Shown here: one piece after another, positions 42,780-53,543 of the stretch
Layout: each line of letters starts with the position of its first letter
How positions within the stretch are numbered: the first letter of the stretch is position 1
NCBI RefSeq assembly: GCF_029360665.1
Contig: NZ_JARDUB010000003.1
Span: forward strand, 124,001-188,000
Direction of reading: 5' to 3'
Origin: Eudoraea chungangensis
GTDB taxonomy: Bacteria; Bacteroidota; Bacteroidia; Flavobacteriales; Flavobacteriaceae
DNA length: 64,000 bases
Position numbers and translations under genes: made by a program
Notes under the pieces: model-generated
What the model was told of the DNA's origin: nothing
Seen by the model: the letters and a program-made list of their open reading frames with translations, nothing else
Databases searched by the model: none

Positions 42780-44126
42780 ATGAAGATTAGAATAACAACA
42801 AGCTTTCTCATTTTATGCCTATCAGCTACTAACCTGATAGCACAGCAGACATGGTCTTTAGATGATTGTGTAAACTATGCTTTAGAACATAATCTCTTTC
42901 TAAAAGATTTTAAATACGCCACAGAGTCTGGCGAGGAAACCTTTAAGCAATCTAAAAGAAGCTTACTTCCCAATATTTCCGGGAATACTAGTTATACAAT
43001 TAATCAGGGACGTACTGTTGATCCGAATGATAACAGTATTGTAAACTCGGACTTTTTCTCCAATGATTACAATTTGCAGGCCTCTATAGATATTTTCCAG
43101 GGTTTCCAAAAAATGAATATTATCAAAGCATCTAAACTTGCTTACAAAGCTATACAGGAAGAGACACTACAGGAGAAATACCTTCTCTCTTTTAGGGTAA
43201 TGCGGGCCTATTACGACATAAAATTCTTTGAAGGCCTTTTGGCAATATCATTAGAGCAAGAAGCCTTATCAATTACGAATTTAGATTTAGTCAACAAACA
43301 GATAGATTTAGGCTTAAAGGCTGGAGCGGATAAATACGAAGCAGAGTCCTTATTACTAAGAGACGAACTTAATGTAACACAAACTCGAAACCGTTTGGCC
43401 GCCGCCAAGCTAAGACTAATCCAGGAAATGAATCTTGAAGGAACCAGTGAGATTTCCATACGCGAAGGCTTGGTAGAAAAGTTTCGAGAAACAGACCCGG
43501 ATGATATTAAGACCGACCAAATTTATGAAGAGGCTATGGGTTTTTTACCAATTATTAAAGCTCAGGAATTAAGAGCTTTACAAGCACAAAAGGAAATTTC
43601 CGTGGCCAGAGCCAGTCTTTATCCATCTCTTAGACTCTTTGGCGGATACGGTACAGGGTATTATGAGACTATTACCGATTCCCTTGGTGTAACCATTCCT
43701 TTTAGAAATCAGTTCAGGGATAATGCCGCTGGCTTTGCCGGGATATCTCTAAGTATTCCAATACTAAATAGCTGGTCTTTTCGATCTCGAATTAAACAGC
43801 AAAAAATAGCTTTTGACCGAGCGCAGAATAACTTAGATCTTCAGGAACAAGAATTATTTCAGACCATACAGCAACTTGTTCAGGAATACAATTCACTTGT
43901 GGTAGAATACGATCAAAGCTTTCAAAATATGGAAGCACAGAACCTTGCTTTTACTATTGCACAAAAACGCTATGACAAAGGAATGATAAGTGCCTTAGAT
44001 CTTTTTACAGCAAAAAACTTGTTCGCAATTGCACAAAACGACAATCTGCAGGTACGACTGCGAGCAGAGGTTAATAAGAGTACGCTTGATTTTTACAGGG
44101 GCTTACCAGTATTTAATTTTAATTAG
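42780..44126 (+). CDS. TolC family outer membrane efflux protein
   Basis: A 448-residue outer-membrane channel protein with a signal peptide (ILCLSATNLIAQQ). It holds two OEP repeats: the first starts TWSLDDCVNYALEHN, the second in the C-terminal half near GISLSIPILNSWSFR. Long helical segments form the periplasmic tunnel. It is the first gene of the efflux operon, 14 bases upstream of the adaptor gene. It provides the outer-membrane exit for the MacB-like transporter encoded downstream. Confidence 0.95.
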   Translation: MKIRITTSFLILCLSATNLIAQQTWSLDDCVNYALEHNLFLKDFKYATESGEETFKQSKRSLLPNISGNTSYTINQGRTVDPNDNSIVNSDFFSNDYNLQASIDIFQGFQKMNIIKASKLAYKAIQEETLQEKYLLSFRVMRAYYDIKFFEGLLAISLEQEALSITNLDLVNKQIDLGLKAGADKYEAESLLLRDELNVTQTRNRLAAAKLRLIQEMNLEGTSEISIREGLVEKFRETDPDDIKTDQIYEEAMGFLPIIKAQELRALQAQKEISVARASLYPSLRLFGGYGTGYYETITDSLGVTIPFRNQFRDNAAGFAGISLSIPILNSWSFRSRIKQQKIAFDRAQNNLDLQEQELFQTIQQLVQEYNSLVVEYDQSFQNMEAQNLAFTIAQKRYDKGMISALDLFTAKNLFAIAQNDNLQVRLRAEVNKSTLDFYRGLPVFNFN

Positions 44127-44140
44127 AAGGAAACAAACAA

Positions 44141-45391
44141 ATGGATATACAATTAGAAAAGAAAAAAGGACTTCGCCCAAAACATTATGGCTATATAGCC
44201 CTAGGTCTTTTAGTGCTTTTTTTAGCATGGAAGATCCTCTTTAGTAGTTCTGTCTCTACTTTTAGAACCGATAGAGATAAACTGTCATTAAATGAAGTAG
44301 TTGCCGGTAAATTTGATGACTACATCACCATAAACGGAAATGTTGCTCCTATAGCAACTATTTATATGGATGCCTACGAAGGGGGAAGAGTAACTGAAAA
44401 ACTCATAGAAGAAGGCGCCATGGTGAAAAAAGGGGATGTTATTTTGAAACTAGAGAACAGGGCCTTGTACGAGCAAATCTTGGCAAGTGAAAGTAACTTA
44501 GCCCTAAAGCAAAACGACCTGCGTTCGACAAAATTAACCTTCGACTCAAGGCAGGTGGAAGGTAGGAGATCTCTGGCCACAGCGGAGTATGATTTACAAA
44601 GACTGAAAAGAAACTACGAGCAAAATAAATCCCTCTATGCTGAAGAACTGATATCTAAAGAGGAGTTCCTTCTGTCAAAGGAAAACTATGAGCTTTCACA
44701 AAAACAGTACGAAATAGTTAAAATGCAGACCGAACAGGACGACGAATTAAGAAAGACCTCCTTAACTAGTCTGGATGCCGATTTGGCTAGAATGCAGACA
44801 ACACTAGGAATGGTATATGAGCGAATAGACCAATTAAACGTGAGAGCTCCTGCGGATGGACAGTTGGGTTTTTTAGATGCCGAAATTGGTCAAAGCATTG
44901 CACAAGGTCAGAGAATAGGACAAATAAATGTTCTGACAGATTATAAGATTGAAGCCTCCATAGATGAGCATTATATTGATCGTGTAATACGAGATCTTAC
45001 TGCCAATCTCGAGCGAAATGGCAATGAATACCCATTGCGAATCAGAAAAGTATATCCCGAAGTAAGAAATGGGAAATTTAAGGTTGATTTGGTATTTACG
45101 GATCAAAAACCAGAAACCATACGTACAGGGCAGAGTTACAACATAAAACTTCAATTAGGTGAATCTAATGATGCTCTTTTACTACCAAAAGGTAGCTTTT
45201 TCAGAAGTACGGGGGGGCAGTGGATTTTTGTTGTAGATATGGATGGCGGAGAAGCCATAAAAAGGCCCATTCGGATTGGAAAACAGAATTCTCGCTATTA
45301 CGAAGTTCTGGAAGGACTAGAGGCAGGAGAAAAAGTAATAACCAGTAACTATGACACATTTGGGGAAGCAGAAAGAATTGTATTAAAATAA
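44141..45391 (+). CDS. HlyD/MacA family periplasmic adaptor
   Basis: A 416-residue membrane fusion protein with an N-terminal membrane helix (about 20-37), a lipoyl/barrel-sandwich region (EGGRVTEKLIEEGAMVKKGDVILKLE), an alpha-helical hairpin at about 105-225, the returning half (VRAPADGQLGFLDAEIGQSI) and beta-barrel and membrane-proximal domains to the end. It would link the permeases to the TolC protein. A 74-base gap follows before the ATPase gene. Confidence 0.93.
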   Translation: MDIQLEKKKGLRPKHYGYIALGLLVLFLAWKILFSSSVSTFRTDRDKLSLNEVVAGKFDDYITINGNVAPIATIYMDAYEGGRVTEKLIEEGAMVKKGDVILKLENRALYEQILASESNLALKQNDLRSTKLTFDSRQVEGRRSLATAEYDLQRLKRNYEQNKSLYAEELISKEEFLLSKENYELSQKQYEIVKMQTEQDDELRKTSLTSLDADLARMQTTLGMVYERIDQLNVRAPADGQLGFLDAEIGQSIAQGQRIGQINVLTDYKIEASIDEHYIDRVIRDLTANLERNGNEYPLRIRKVYPEVRNGKFKVDLVFTDQKPETIRTGQSYNIKLQLGESNDALLLPKGSFFRSTGGQWIFVVDMDGGEAIKRPIRIGKQNSRYYEVLEGLEAGEKVITSNYDTFGEAERIVLK

Positions 45392-45465
45392 ATACGAGCC
45401 TATCTCAGGAATATTATGATTAATTATAAAACGATAGATAAATTAAAGTTTAAAACACCTATACA

Positions 45466-46161
45466 ATGATTAAAATAAAGAATTTAAAGAAAAGCTTCAG
45501 AACAGAAGAAGTGGAGACCTTAGCCCTTAACAATGTGGCTATGGATATTACGGATGGCGAATTTGTTGCCATTATGGGGCCCTCCGGTTGTGGCAAGTCT
45601 ACCTTACTAAATATCATCGGAATGCTAGACAATCCAACAGAAGGCACGTATAACTTTGCAGGGAATGAAGTTGGAGGACTAAAAGAACGTCAAAGAACAG
45701 AATTGAGAAAAGGAAACTTAGGTTTTGTTTTTCAAAGCTTTAATCTAATAGACGAACTCACGGTCTTTGAAAATGTAGAGCTTCCGCTAATCTACCTTAA
45801 AATGAATAAGGCAGAAAGACAGGAAAAAGTGACAAAAGTATTGGAGCGTATGAAAATTGCACATCGAGCCAAACACTTCCCACACCAACTATCCGGAGGA
45901 CAACAGCAAAGGGTAGCCATTGCCAGAGCAGTAGTCACAAACCCCAAACTAATCCTAGCGGATGAGCCAACTGGAAATTTGGATTCCAAAAATGGAATTG
46001 AGGTTATGAATTTATTAACTGAACTTAATCAGGAAGGAACTACGATTGTAATGGTTACCCACTCTGACAGGGATTCACATTACGCACATAGAGTAATTAA
46101 TCTTTTTGACGGTCAGGTAGTAACAGAAAGTCAAAATCGAGCTATGGGTACAGTTATGTAA
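45466..46161 (+). CDS. MacB/LolD-type ABC transporter ATPase
   Basis: A 231-residue ATPase with canonical motifs: Walker A GPSGCGKST, Q-loop FVFQSFNLIDELT, signature LSGGQQQRVAIARA, Walker B LILADEPTG, D-loop GNLDSKNG and switch His VTHSDR. It belongs to the LolD/MacB group that powers FtsX-type permeases. It lies directly upstream of the four permeases (31-base gap). All catalytic residues are intact, unlike the second ATPase of the operon. Confidence 0.95.
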   Translation: MIKIKNLKKSFRTEEVETLALNNVAMDITDGEFVAIMGPSGCGKSTLLNIIGMLDNPTEGTYNFAGNEVGGLKERQRTELRKGNLGFVFQSFNLIDELTVFENVELPLIYLKMNKAERQEKVTKVLERMKIAHRAKHFPHQLSGGQQQRVAIARAVVTNPKLILADEPTGNLDSKNGIEVMNLLTELNQEGTTIVMVTHSDRDSHYAHRVINLFDGQVVTESQNRAMGTVM

Positions 46162-46192
46162 AAAAAAGAGTTTATTCATCAAATCAATCATT

Positions 46193-48622
46193 ATGTTTAA
46201 GAATTATCTAAAAATTGCTTGGAGAAATTTGGTAAAAGACAAAATGCAGACTTTTATCAATTTACTTGGCCTGACGATAGGGACAGTAAGCTGTCTTTGT
46301 ATTATGCTCTATGTCTTTGATCAGATGGGATACGATCAATACCATCAGGACCCAGCTTCTATTTTTAGAGTGAGGTCTGAGGTAGATGGAAGTGGTGCCA
46401 ACGGTGAATTTAATTCTTTGGCAACCACTTCACCGCCTGTTGCCTTTGACCTGAAAGAAGACTTTCCGGAACTTGAACAGGTCACCCGGGTAGTGAAAGT
46501 AGATATCTTTAATGTAGACATTATTAAGGTTTCAGGCGCTGAAAATGGGTTTTATGAATCTAGGGCCTACCTCGCAGACTCTACACTTTTCGAGGTGTTT
46601 AATTTTAAACTCCTGGCCGGTGATAAGAAAGCCTTAAATGAACCTAGCACCTTAATACTCTCCTCGCAACTTGCGAAAAAAATGTTCGGAGAGACCGATC
46701 CCGTAAATAAGGTGGTTGAGATTTCTGGGTATAGTGGTGAACCCAACAAATTAACAGTTAAAGGCGTATTTGATGAAAACTATGGCAAATCTCATCTCAA
46801 TCCAAACTATATTATTAGTATGGACACCCCCGGCTTGGGAGCTTATGTTAAAGAGAATAATACCTATGGAGGAAATAATTATGTTTATACTTATGCCAAG
46901 CTAAAAAAGGGTACCGACCCATCCGAATTGGCTGCAAAACTACCCTCTTTCTTGGAATCCCGGGCAGGAAATCAACTTTCTGAAAGGGGAATTAGAATGA
47001 AATTAGTCTTGCAAAACATACAAGACATACATTTGTACTCAAAAGGGATCGCTTCACAAATAGAAAAGGTTTCAGATATACAATACCTTTATATTTTAGG
47101 GATATTGGCTTTCTTTATCCAATTGGTTGCCTGTATAAACTTCATAAACCTCAGCACTGCAAGAGCCAATAAAAGAGGCAAAGAAATTGGAATTAGAAAA
47201 GTAGCCGGCGCAGAAAAAAGTTCACTAGTATTTCAGTTTTTAAGCGAATCTTTACTACTTTCTTTCTTTTCTATCTTAATTAGTATTCCTATTACTATTA
47301 GTCTCCTCCCAATAATAAATGAAATCTCTGATAGCGCTCTTACCTATCCGGATATCTTTCAACTACCCATACTTATTTCTTTATTAAGCCTTGGGGCCAT
47401 AACCGGAATCCTTGCAGGAATTTATCCTGCAATGGTATTGTCCTCTCTGGAAACGATAAAAGTCTTAAAAAAGGAAACGGTTAAAGGAAGTGGCAACGGC
47501 ACTTTACGGAGGGCATTGGTAGTATTTCAGTTTGTACTGTCTATAGCACTAATAAGCATTGTTTTGATTATATGGCAACAATTTAATTTTACACAAAAAA
47601 AGAATTTAGGGTTTCAAAAACAGAATTTAATTTCCCTAGAACTCAATACGGAAGATGCTCGTAATAACTATGAGTCATTAAAATCTCAGTACTTAAACAT
47701 ATCCGGTATTTCAGAGATTACTGGGAACTGGTTTTCCCCTTACGAAAATATCAACGCCAGCCGAGAGCTATATTTAAAAGGTCAGAACCCTGAGAATGCA
47801 ATAGGCACTAATATAAACTTTATAAGCGAAGATTATATCAGAACAACTGGTGTTAGCCTGCTGCAAGGACGTGATTTAAAGGAAACCGACGAAAACCAAC
47901 TTTTAGTAAATCTGGCAACGCTCAAAGCCATGAATATAGAAAAGGACAAAGCTTTGGGAACCATAGTCTTGGGAGAGGGAAATGAAGGGCCTGTAGAATA
48001 TGAAATAGTTGGCATTTTAGACGACTTCCATTTTGCTTCCTTAAAAAACCCTATAGAACCCTTGGTTCTTATTAAAATGAACAATCCCAGGAGAATGCTG
48101 CTTCGGCTCGAATCGGCAAATATGGGAGCTATTTTGGCCAATATGAAACAAGTATGGAAAGCCACCATAGAGGGCACCCCATTTATGCATTCTTTTGTTG
48201 ATACCGAAGTGGAACAGATGTATGAAGAAGAAAAACGCATAGGTAAAATTGCCGTTTTCTTTACCATATTAGCCATCTTAATCAGCGCTCTGGGATTATT
48301 TGGTCTTGTTTCATATACAGCAGAACAAAAGAAAAAGGAAATTGGGATCCGAAAAGTTCTAGGTGCCAGTGTTCAGTCTGTTGTACAACTATTAACGAAA
48401 GACTTTGTTAAGCTTGTATTGCTTGCATTACTTATAGCAACTCCTATAGCCTACCTATTTACCAATCGTTGGTTACAAGATTTTACCTATAGAATTGATA
48501 TTCATTGGTGGGTTTTTGCTTTGGCTGGTGCCATTGCTATGTTAATTACACTTTTAACCGTTGGAGCTCAATCCATAAAGTCGGCTATAGCAAATCCTGC
48601 AACTAGCCTACGTACTGAATAA
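46193..48622 (+). CDS. FtsX/MacB-like ABC permease, copy 1
   Basis: An 809-residue permease with the opening LKIAWRNLVKDKMQTFINLLGL. A first membrane helix (about 18-40) is followed by a large periplasmic MacB_PCD domain, three helices and a fourth (about 295-415). A second unit begins near 438 (ALVVFQFVLSIALIS) with another periplasmic domain and three C-terminal helices (about 683-800). The whole is a tandem duplication of the 4-helix MacB unit, so a single chain may act as a dimer. It ends SLRTE, as do the three following copies. Confidence 0.93.
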   Translation: MFKNYLKIAWRNLVKDKMQTFINLLGLTIGTVSCLCIMLYVFDQMGYDQYHQDPASIFRVRSEVDGSGANGEFNSLATTSPPVAFDLKEDFPELEQVTRVVKVDIFNVDIIKVSGAENGFYESRAYLADSTLFEVFNFKLLAGDKKALNEPSTLILSSQLAKKMFGETDPVNKVVEISGYSGEPNKLTVKGVFDENYGKSHLNPNYIISMDTPGLGAYVKENNTYGGNNYVYTYAKLKKGTDPSELAAKLPSFLESRAGNQLSERGIRMKLVLQNIQDIHLYSKGIASQIEKVSDIQYLYILGILAFFIQLVACINFINLSTARANKRGKEIGIRKVAGAEKSSLVFQFLSESLLLSFFSILISIPITISLLPIINEISDSALTYPDIFQLPILISLLSLGAITGILAGIYPAMVLSSLETIKVLKKETVKGSGNGTLRRALVVFQFVLSIALISIVLIIWQQFNFTQKKNLGFQKQNLISLELNTEDARNNYESLKSQYLNISGISEITGNWFSPYENINASRELYLKGQNPENAIGTNINFISEDYIRTTGVSLLQGRDLKETDENQLLVNLATLKAMNIEKDKALGTIVLGEGNEGPVEYEIVGILDDFHFASLKNPIEPLVLIKMNNPRRMLLRLESANMGAILANMKQVWKATIEGTPFMHSFVDTEVEQMYEEEKRIGKIAVFFTILAILISALGLFGLVSYTAEQKKKEIGIRKVLGASVQSVVQLLTKDFVKLVLLALLIATPIAYLFTNRWLQDFTYRIDIHWWVFALAGAIAMLITLLTVGAQSIKSAIANPATSLRTE

Positions 48623-48635
48623 AAAAAAAATAACT

Positions 48636-51071
48636 ATGTTCATCAATCATATCAAAATCGCCTGGAGAAATCTTTTAAAAAACAAAGGTTTTACCTTTAT
48701 TAATATCATCGGATTAAGTATTGGGGTCGCTGCCTGTGTACTCATTTCTATCTATATCGTGCACGAAAGGAGCTATGATAAAAAAATAGAAAATTCAGAG
48801 AATATATATCGTATGATTAATAGATATATATCTGACGGAACTATTAACGATGGCATACATTTTTCTGCAAATACAGCACCTACGGTACTGAGTGATTTTC
48901 CAGAGGTTATGCAGAGCGGCAGAATAATGGATAATGAACTGTTTTGGGGAGCGGGGAGTAATGAAATTAGAATTGGGGGGGAGCAAAGACAACATCACGA
49001 AGAAAGATTTACCTACGCCGACCAGGCCATTATCGATATAATGCAAATACCCATGGTACATGGTGTTTCCGAAACTGCCTTGGCAGAACCTAATACAGTG
49101 GTTATTTCGGAACGAATTTCAAGAAAGTATTTTGGCACAGGAAATCCTATTGGAAAAGTCATTTATTTAAATGGAAACAATGGGCTGCCATTTCGGATTA
49201 ATGGTGTTATGAAAGATTTTTCGAGTAATTCACACATGGACTATGACTTTCTAATTACGCTTGAAGGGGTTGAATTTGGTGAAGGCGAGCAAACTAGATG
49301 GACACAGAACAATTATTATACTTATATCACATTAAGGTCCGATGCCGATCCTAAGGCTTTCGAAGAAAAAATGTCGAATCATTTAATAGAAGAGTACATT
49401 GTTCCGGCGAATGAAACAGCAGGCTATGTAATTCCAGAGGATTTTAAAAATCAGTTTTTTATTAAACTACAGGCGTTAACAGATATCAATCTCTATTCCT
49501 CAACCATAGATTTTGAAGCATCTAAACGAAATGATATTAAAATCATATGGATTTTTGGAATTATTGCCCTTTTTATCTTAGTCATAGCAAGTATTAATTT
49601 TGTTAACCTCTCCACGGCGAAATCATCGAGCAGAGCCAAAGAAGTTGGGGTTAGAAAAGTTGTTGGTTCTTCAAAACGCTACTTAATTAGACAGTTTTTA
49701 ACCGAATCTGTACTGATTACGGTTATTTCCTTTACACTTGGTACGATGCTCGCCTGGGTATTAATGCCACTTTTTAGAAGTATGTCGGGAAAAGAATTAA
49801 GCTTGCCCTTTACCAATCCCATATTCCTTATTAGTCTTTTGGCAGGAGCTCTAATCGTGGGGGTTTTAGCCGGCCTCTACCCTTCCTTTTATCTTTCTAA
49901 ATTTCAACCGGCTGCCGTCCTAAAAGGAGACCTGACCAGCGGAAGTAAATCTAGTAGCCTTCGCAGTGGTTTAGTAGTATTTCAGTTTACAATATCTATC
50001 ATACTTATAATTGGTACGCTAATAGTAAACCAACAGATGAACTTTATTCTCAACTCTAAACTTGGTTTCGAAAAAGGACAGGTAATACAACTATACGGTA
50101 CAAATTTGATGGGAGATCAACTACTTACTTTTAAAGAAGAACTTAAAAACCTAAATGGAGTAGAAAATGTAAGCATTAGTGACTTTCTACCTATCGAGGG
50201 TACTAAACGAAATGGTAATAGTTATGTTAACGAAGGCCGAGATAATATTGACGAAACCGTTCCCGGACAGGCGTGGGTTATAGATGAAGATTACCTAGAA
50301 ACCCTGGGAATGACTCTAGAATTAGGCAGAAACTTTGACAAGGACAGAGCCTCAGATGAAAATGCTACGATAGTCAACCAAACCATGGTTAAAGAACTTC
50401 TTTTGGAAGACCCAATTGGCAAAAAAATATCTCGCTATGGCACTCTTTATGAGATTATAGGAGTGGTTAACGATTTTAACTACAATACCCTGCAGCAAAA
50501 GGTACAGCCTCTATGCTTTTTTAGAGGAATTAGCCCTTCTATTACCTCTGTTAAGGTTAGCAGTACTGATTTGCCTGAACTTATTAAAGACATTGAAGAA
50601 AAATGGAGCACATTTAATCCAAACATGGAGATGCGCTATGAATTTATGGACAATTCATTTGCATTAATGTATGCTAATGTTTCTAGAATTAAGAGCATCT
50701 TTATATCCTTTGCCATTTTGGCGATTTTTGTTGCTTGCTTAGGATTATTTGCTCTTTCCGCCTTTATGGTCGAGCAACGCAAAAAAGAAATTAGCATCCG
50801 CTTGGTTTTAGGGGCCCCATTTAGAAGTATCTACTCCCTTCTTACTCTTAATTTCCTGAAATTAGTGTTAATCGCTATTGTCATGGCAGTACCCATAGGA
50901 TGGTTAATGATGCGAAAGTGGTTGGAGGATTTTTCTTACAAAATAAATATCAGCTGGGAAGTCTTCCTAATAGCAGGTATTGCGGCCATTGTCATTGCCT
51001 TAGTAACCATTAGTTACCAATCTATAGGAGCAGCATTGCTGAAACCGTTAAAGAGTTTACGTACAGAATAG
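48636..51071 (+). CDS. FtsX/MacB-like ABC permease, copy 2
   Basis: An 811-residue paralogue of the preceding permease (IKIAWRNLLKNKGFTFINIIGL at the start). It has the same double MacB architecture: periplasmic domain at about 45-290 and second unit from about 445 (GLVVFQFTISIILI). The C-terminal FtsX domain (about 685-811) has VEQRKKEISIRLVLGAP. The end is SLRTE. It is 13 bases downstream of copy 1. No separate function can be read; the periplasmic domain differs from copy 1 more than the membrane parts do. Confidence 0.93.
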   Translation: MFINHIKIAWRNLLKNKGFTFINIIGLSIGVAACVLISIYIVHERSYDKKIENSENIYRMINRYISDGTINDGIHFSANTAPTVLSDFPEVMQSGRIMDNELFWGAGSNEIRIGGEQRQHHEERFTYADQAIIDIMQIPMVHGVSETALAEPNTVVISERISRKYFGTGNPIGKVIYLNGNNGLPFRINGVMKDFSSNSHMDYDFLITLEGVEFGEGEQTRWTQNNYYTYITLRSDADPKAFEEKMSNHLIEEYIVPANETAGYVIPEDFKNQFFIKLQALTDINLYSSTIDFEASKRNDIKIIWIFGIIALFILVIASINFVNLSTAKSSSRAKEVGVRKVVGSSKRYLIRQFLTESVLITVISFTLGTMLAWVLMPLFRSMSGKELSLPFTNPIFLISLLAGALIVGVLAGLYPSFYLSKFQPAAVLKGDLTSGSKSSSLRSGLVVFQFTISIILIIGTLIVNQQMNFILNSKLGFEKGQVIQLYGTNLMGDQLLTFKEELKNLNGVENVSISDFLPIEGTKRNGNSYVNEGRDNIDETVPGQAWVIDEDYLETLGMTLELGRNFDKDRASDENATIVNQTMVKELLLEDPIGKKISRYGTLYEIIGVVNDFNYNTLQQKVQPLCFFRGISPSITSVKVSSTDLPELIKDIEEKWSTFNPNMEMRYEFMDNSFALMYANVSRIKSIFISFAILAIFVACLGLFALSAFMVEQRKKEISIRLVLGAPFRSIYSLLTLNFLKLVLIAIVMAVPIGWLMMRKWLEDFSYKINISWEVFLIAGIAAIVIALVTISYQSIGAALLKPLKSLRTE

Positions 51072-51104
51072 TTTATATTTGATTGTACTTAAATAAGAAA
51101 TTGA

Positions 51105-53504
51105 ATGATTAAAAATTATTTTAAAATAGCTTGGAGAAATATCCTTAGAAGTAAGGGCTATTCCGCGATTAACATCGGAGGGCTGGCCTTGGGTATGGCG
51201 GTCACCTTAATAATCGGATTATGGTTACAAGATGAATTGAGCTATAATAAGCATTTTACTAATTACAATGAAATTGCCCAAGTATTTCAATCACAAACCT
51301 TTAACGGACAAACCTCTACAGGGCCAGCGATTCCCAGACCCCTAGAGAGGGCGTTCCGAGATCGATATGGAGATAAATTTAAGCATATAGTAATGTCGTC
51401 CTGGCAAAACTCGGAATACTTAAAATACAAGGATATAAATATTGCGAGAGAGGGGAACTTTATGCAACGCGGGGGACCAGAAATGCTTGGTCTGGATATT
51501 ATTGCCGGGGAATTAGATGGCCTTCGAGAAATTAATTCAATAATGATATCGGCCAGTACGGCAAATGCTCTTTTCGGAACCGAAGACCCTATTGGAAAAG
51601 TTCTTAAGGTAAATAATGAATATAATATGATGGTGACCGCAGTATATAAGGACCTGCCCTTTAATACGAACTTCCATGGGCTAACCTATATACAACCATG
51701 GGAACATTATATTACTACAGAAGAATGGCTAAAGGAAGCCGAGACTAATTGGGGAAATAACTCTTTTCAAATGTTTGTTCAACTAGCAGATAATTCTAAT
51801 ATGGAATCTGTTTCTTCCGCTATTCAGTATGTAAAGAAAGATCTAAATGAGGACACACGGGAATTTAATCCTCTGCTCTTTTTATTTCCAATGAAAGATT
51901 GGCATTTGCGATCTAATTTTGAAAATGGGAAACAAACGGGTGGCAGAATTCAGTACGTATGGCTTTTTGGAATTATAGGCCTATTTGTATTGCTGTTGGC
52001 CTGTATTAATTTCATGAATTTAAGCACTGCAAGATCGGAAAAGCGTTCCAAAGAAGTAGGTATTAGAAAATCCATAGGGTCGCAAAGAAATCAGTTAATC
52101 AATCAGTTTTTAGGAGAATCCTTTTTAGTCGTGGTTATTGCCTATGTCTTAGCCATTCTCCTGGTTTTATTGGCCTTAAATAGTTTCAACGACTTGTCTC
52201 TGAAGCAAATCAGATTTCCATGGACAAGTCTTACGTTCTGGGCCAGTTCCTTGATTTTCGTTATCATAACTTCTTTATTAGCAGGCAGTTACCCTGCACT
52301 TTATTTATCCTCTTTTAATCCGGTGGAGGTTCTAAAAGGCACTTTTAAGGCTGGCAAATTAGCTGGTTTGCCAAGAAAAGTTATGGTTGTTATTCAGTTT
52401 ACCGTTTCCGTAGCCTTTATTATAGGCACGCTGATTGTTTTACAACAAATCCAATTTGCAAAAAATAGACCTATTGGTTACGATAAAGAAGGCCTTGTAC
52501 AAATCCCAACCTTAAGTCAGGATTTTATTGGGAAATACGACCTGATGCGAATGGAGTTCCTAAACTCCAATGCAGTAATTGAAATGTCTAGTTCTAGTAG
52601 TCCTACTACCAATGTATGGTCTAATCGAAGTGGATATACCTGGGAAAGTAAACCTGAAGGATTTCAGGATGACTTTGCCTGGATAGACGTGGCTCCCGAA
52701 TTTGCTAAATCCTTAAACCTGAAAATTCTTGCAGGCAGAGATTTCTCGAGAGACTTTTCTACAGATTCTACAGCGGTTCTCATAAACGAAACCGCGGCTA
52801 AATATATGGGATTGAGCAATCCGGTTGGGGTTCAATTAAAAGACTCCGATGAAGAAGACCCGGATCCTCCCTTAACGATTATAGGCGTAGTGGAAGATAT
52901 GGTTATGCAGTCGCCCTACGATCCAGTAAAACAGGCAATATATGCATTCGATGGTTATGGGGAATCTAGTTATTACAACCTGCGTCTCAACCCTGGAAAT
53001 AGCGCCAGTGAAAATCTGGAAATAGTGGAGAACGTTTTTAAAAAACATTTCCCTGATCTCCCTTTTGAATACCAGTTTGTTGATCAGGAATATGAAAGAA
53101 AGTTTCGATCTGAAGTACGAATTGCACGACTGGCTAGTATTTTTACTGCTTTGGCTATTTTAATAAGCTGCTTAGGTCTTTTTGGTCTCACCTCCTTTGT
53201 TGCCGAGCAACGGACAAAAGAAATTGGAGTAAGAAAAGTCTTGGGAGCCTCCGTGTTTAATGTTTGGAAAATGCTTTCCAAAGACTTTATAGGTCTGGTT
53301 ATTCTTTCTTGCATCATTGCTATTCCGATTTCCTATTATTTAATGAATGGCTGGTTAGAATCCTACACCTATAGTGTTAGTCTTAGCTGGTGGATTTTTG
53401 CTCTGGCAATTATTGGAGCAATCATTATAACCTTGCTTACTGTGAGTTTTCAAGCCTTGAAAGCCGCAAAATCGAACCCAGTTAATAGCCTAAGGACAGA
53501 ATAA
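51105..53504 (+). CDS. FtsX/MacB-like ABC permease, copy 3
   Basis: A 799-residue paralogue (FKIAWRNILRSKGYSAINIGGL at the start). It has the same duplicated layout, second unit from about 425, and C-terminal FtsX domain with AEQRTKEIGVRKVLGAS. It is slightly shorter than the others. The end is SLRTE. It is 33 bases after copy 2. The first periplasmic domain is the most diverged of the four by eye, with an unusual opening segment (HIVMSSWQNSEYLKYK). Confidence 0.93.
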   Translation: MIKNYFKIAWRNILRSKGYSAINIGGLALGMAVTLIIGLWLQDELSYNKHFTNYNEIAQVFQSQTFNGQTSTGPAIPRPLERAFRDRYGDKFKHIVMSSWQNSEYLKYKDINIAREGNFMQRGGPEMLGLDIIAGELDGLREINSIMISASTANALFGTEDPIGKVLKVNNEYNMMVTAVYKDLPFNTNFHGLTYIQPWEHYITTEEWLKEAETNWGNNSFQMFVQLADNSNMESVSSAIQYVKKDLNEDTREFNPLLFLFPMKDWHLRSNFENGKQTGGRIQYVWLFGIIGLFVLLLACINFMNLSTARSEKRSKEVGIRKSIGSQRNQLINQFLGESFLVVVIAYVLAILLVLLALNSFNDLSLKQIRFPWTSLTFWASSLIFVIITSLLAGSYPALYLSSFNPVEVLKGTFKAGKLAGLPRKVMVVIQFTVSVAFIIGTLIVLQQIQFAKNRPIGYDKEGLVQIPTLSQDFIGKYDLMRMEFLNSNAVIEMSSSSSPTTNVWSNRSGYTWESKPEGFQDDFAWIDVAPEFAKSLNLKILAGRDFSRDFSTDSTAVLINETAAKYMGLSNPVGVQLKDSDEEDPDPPLTIIGVVEDMVMQSPYDPVKQAIYAFDGYGESSYYNLRLNPGNSASENLEIVENVFKKHFPDLPFEYQFVDQEYERKFRSEVRIARLASIFTALAILISCLGLFGLTSFVAEQRTKEIGVRKVLGASVFNVWKMLSKDFIGLVILSCIIAIPISYYLMNGWLESYTYSVSLSWWIFALAIIGAIIITLLTVSFQALKAAKSNPVNSLRTE

Positions 53505-53543
53505 CTTTATAAAATCAATCACAATCAATCAAAAACGAATATC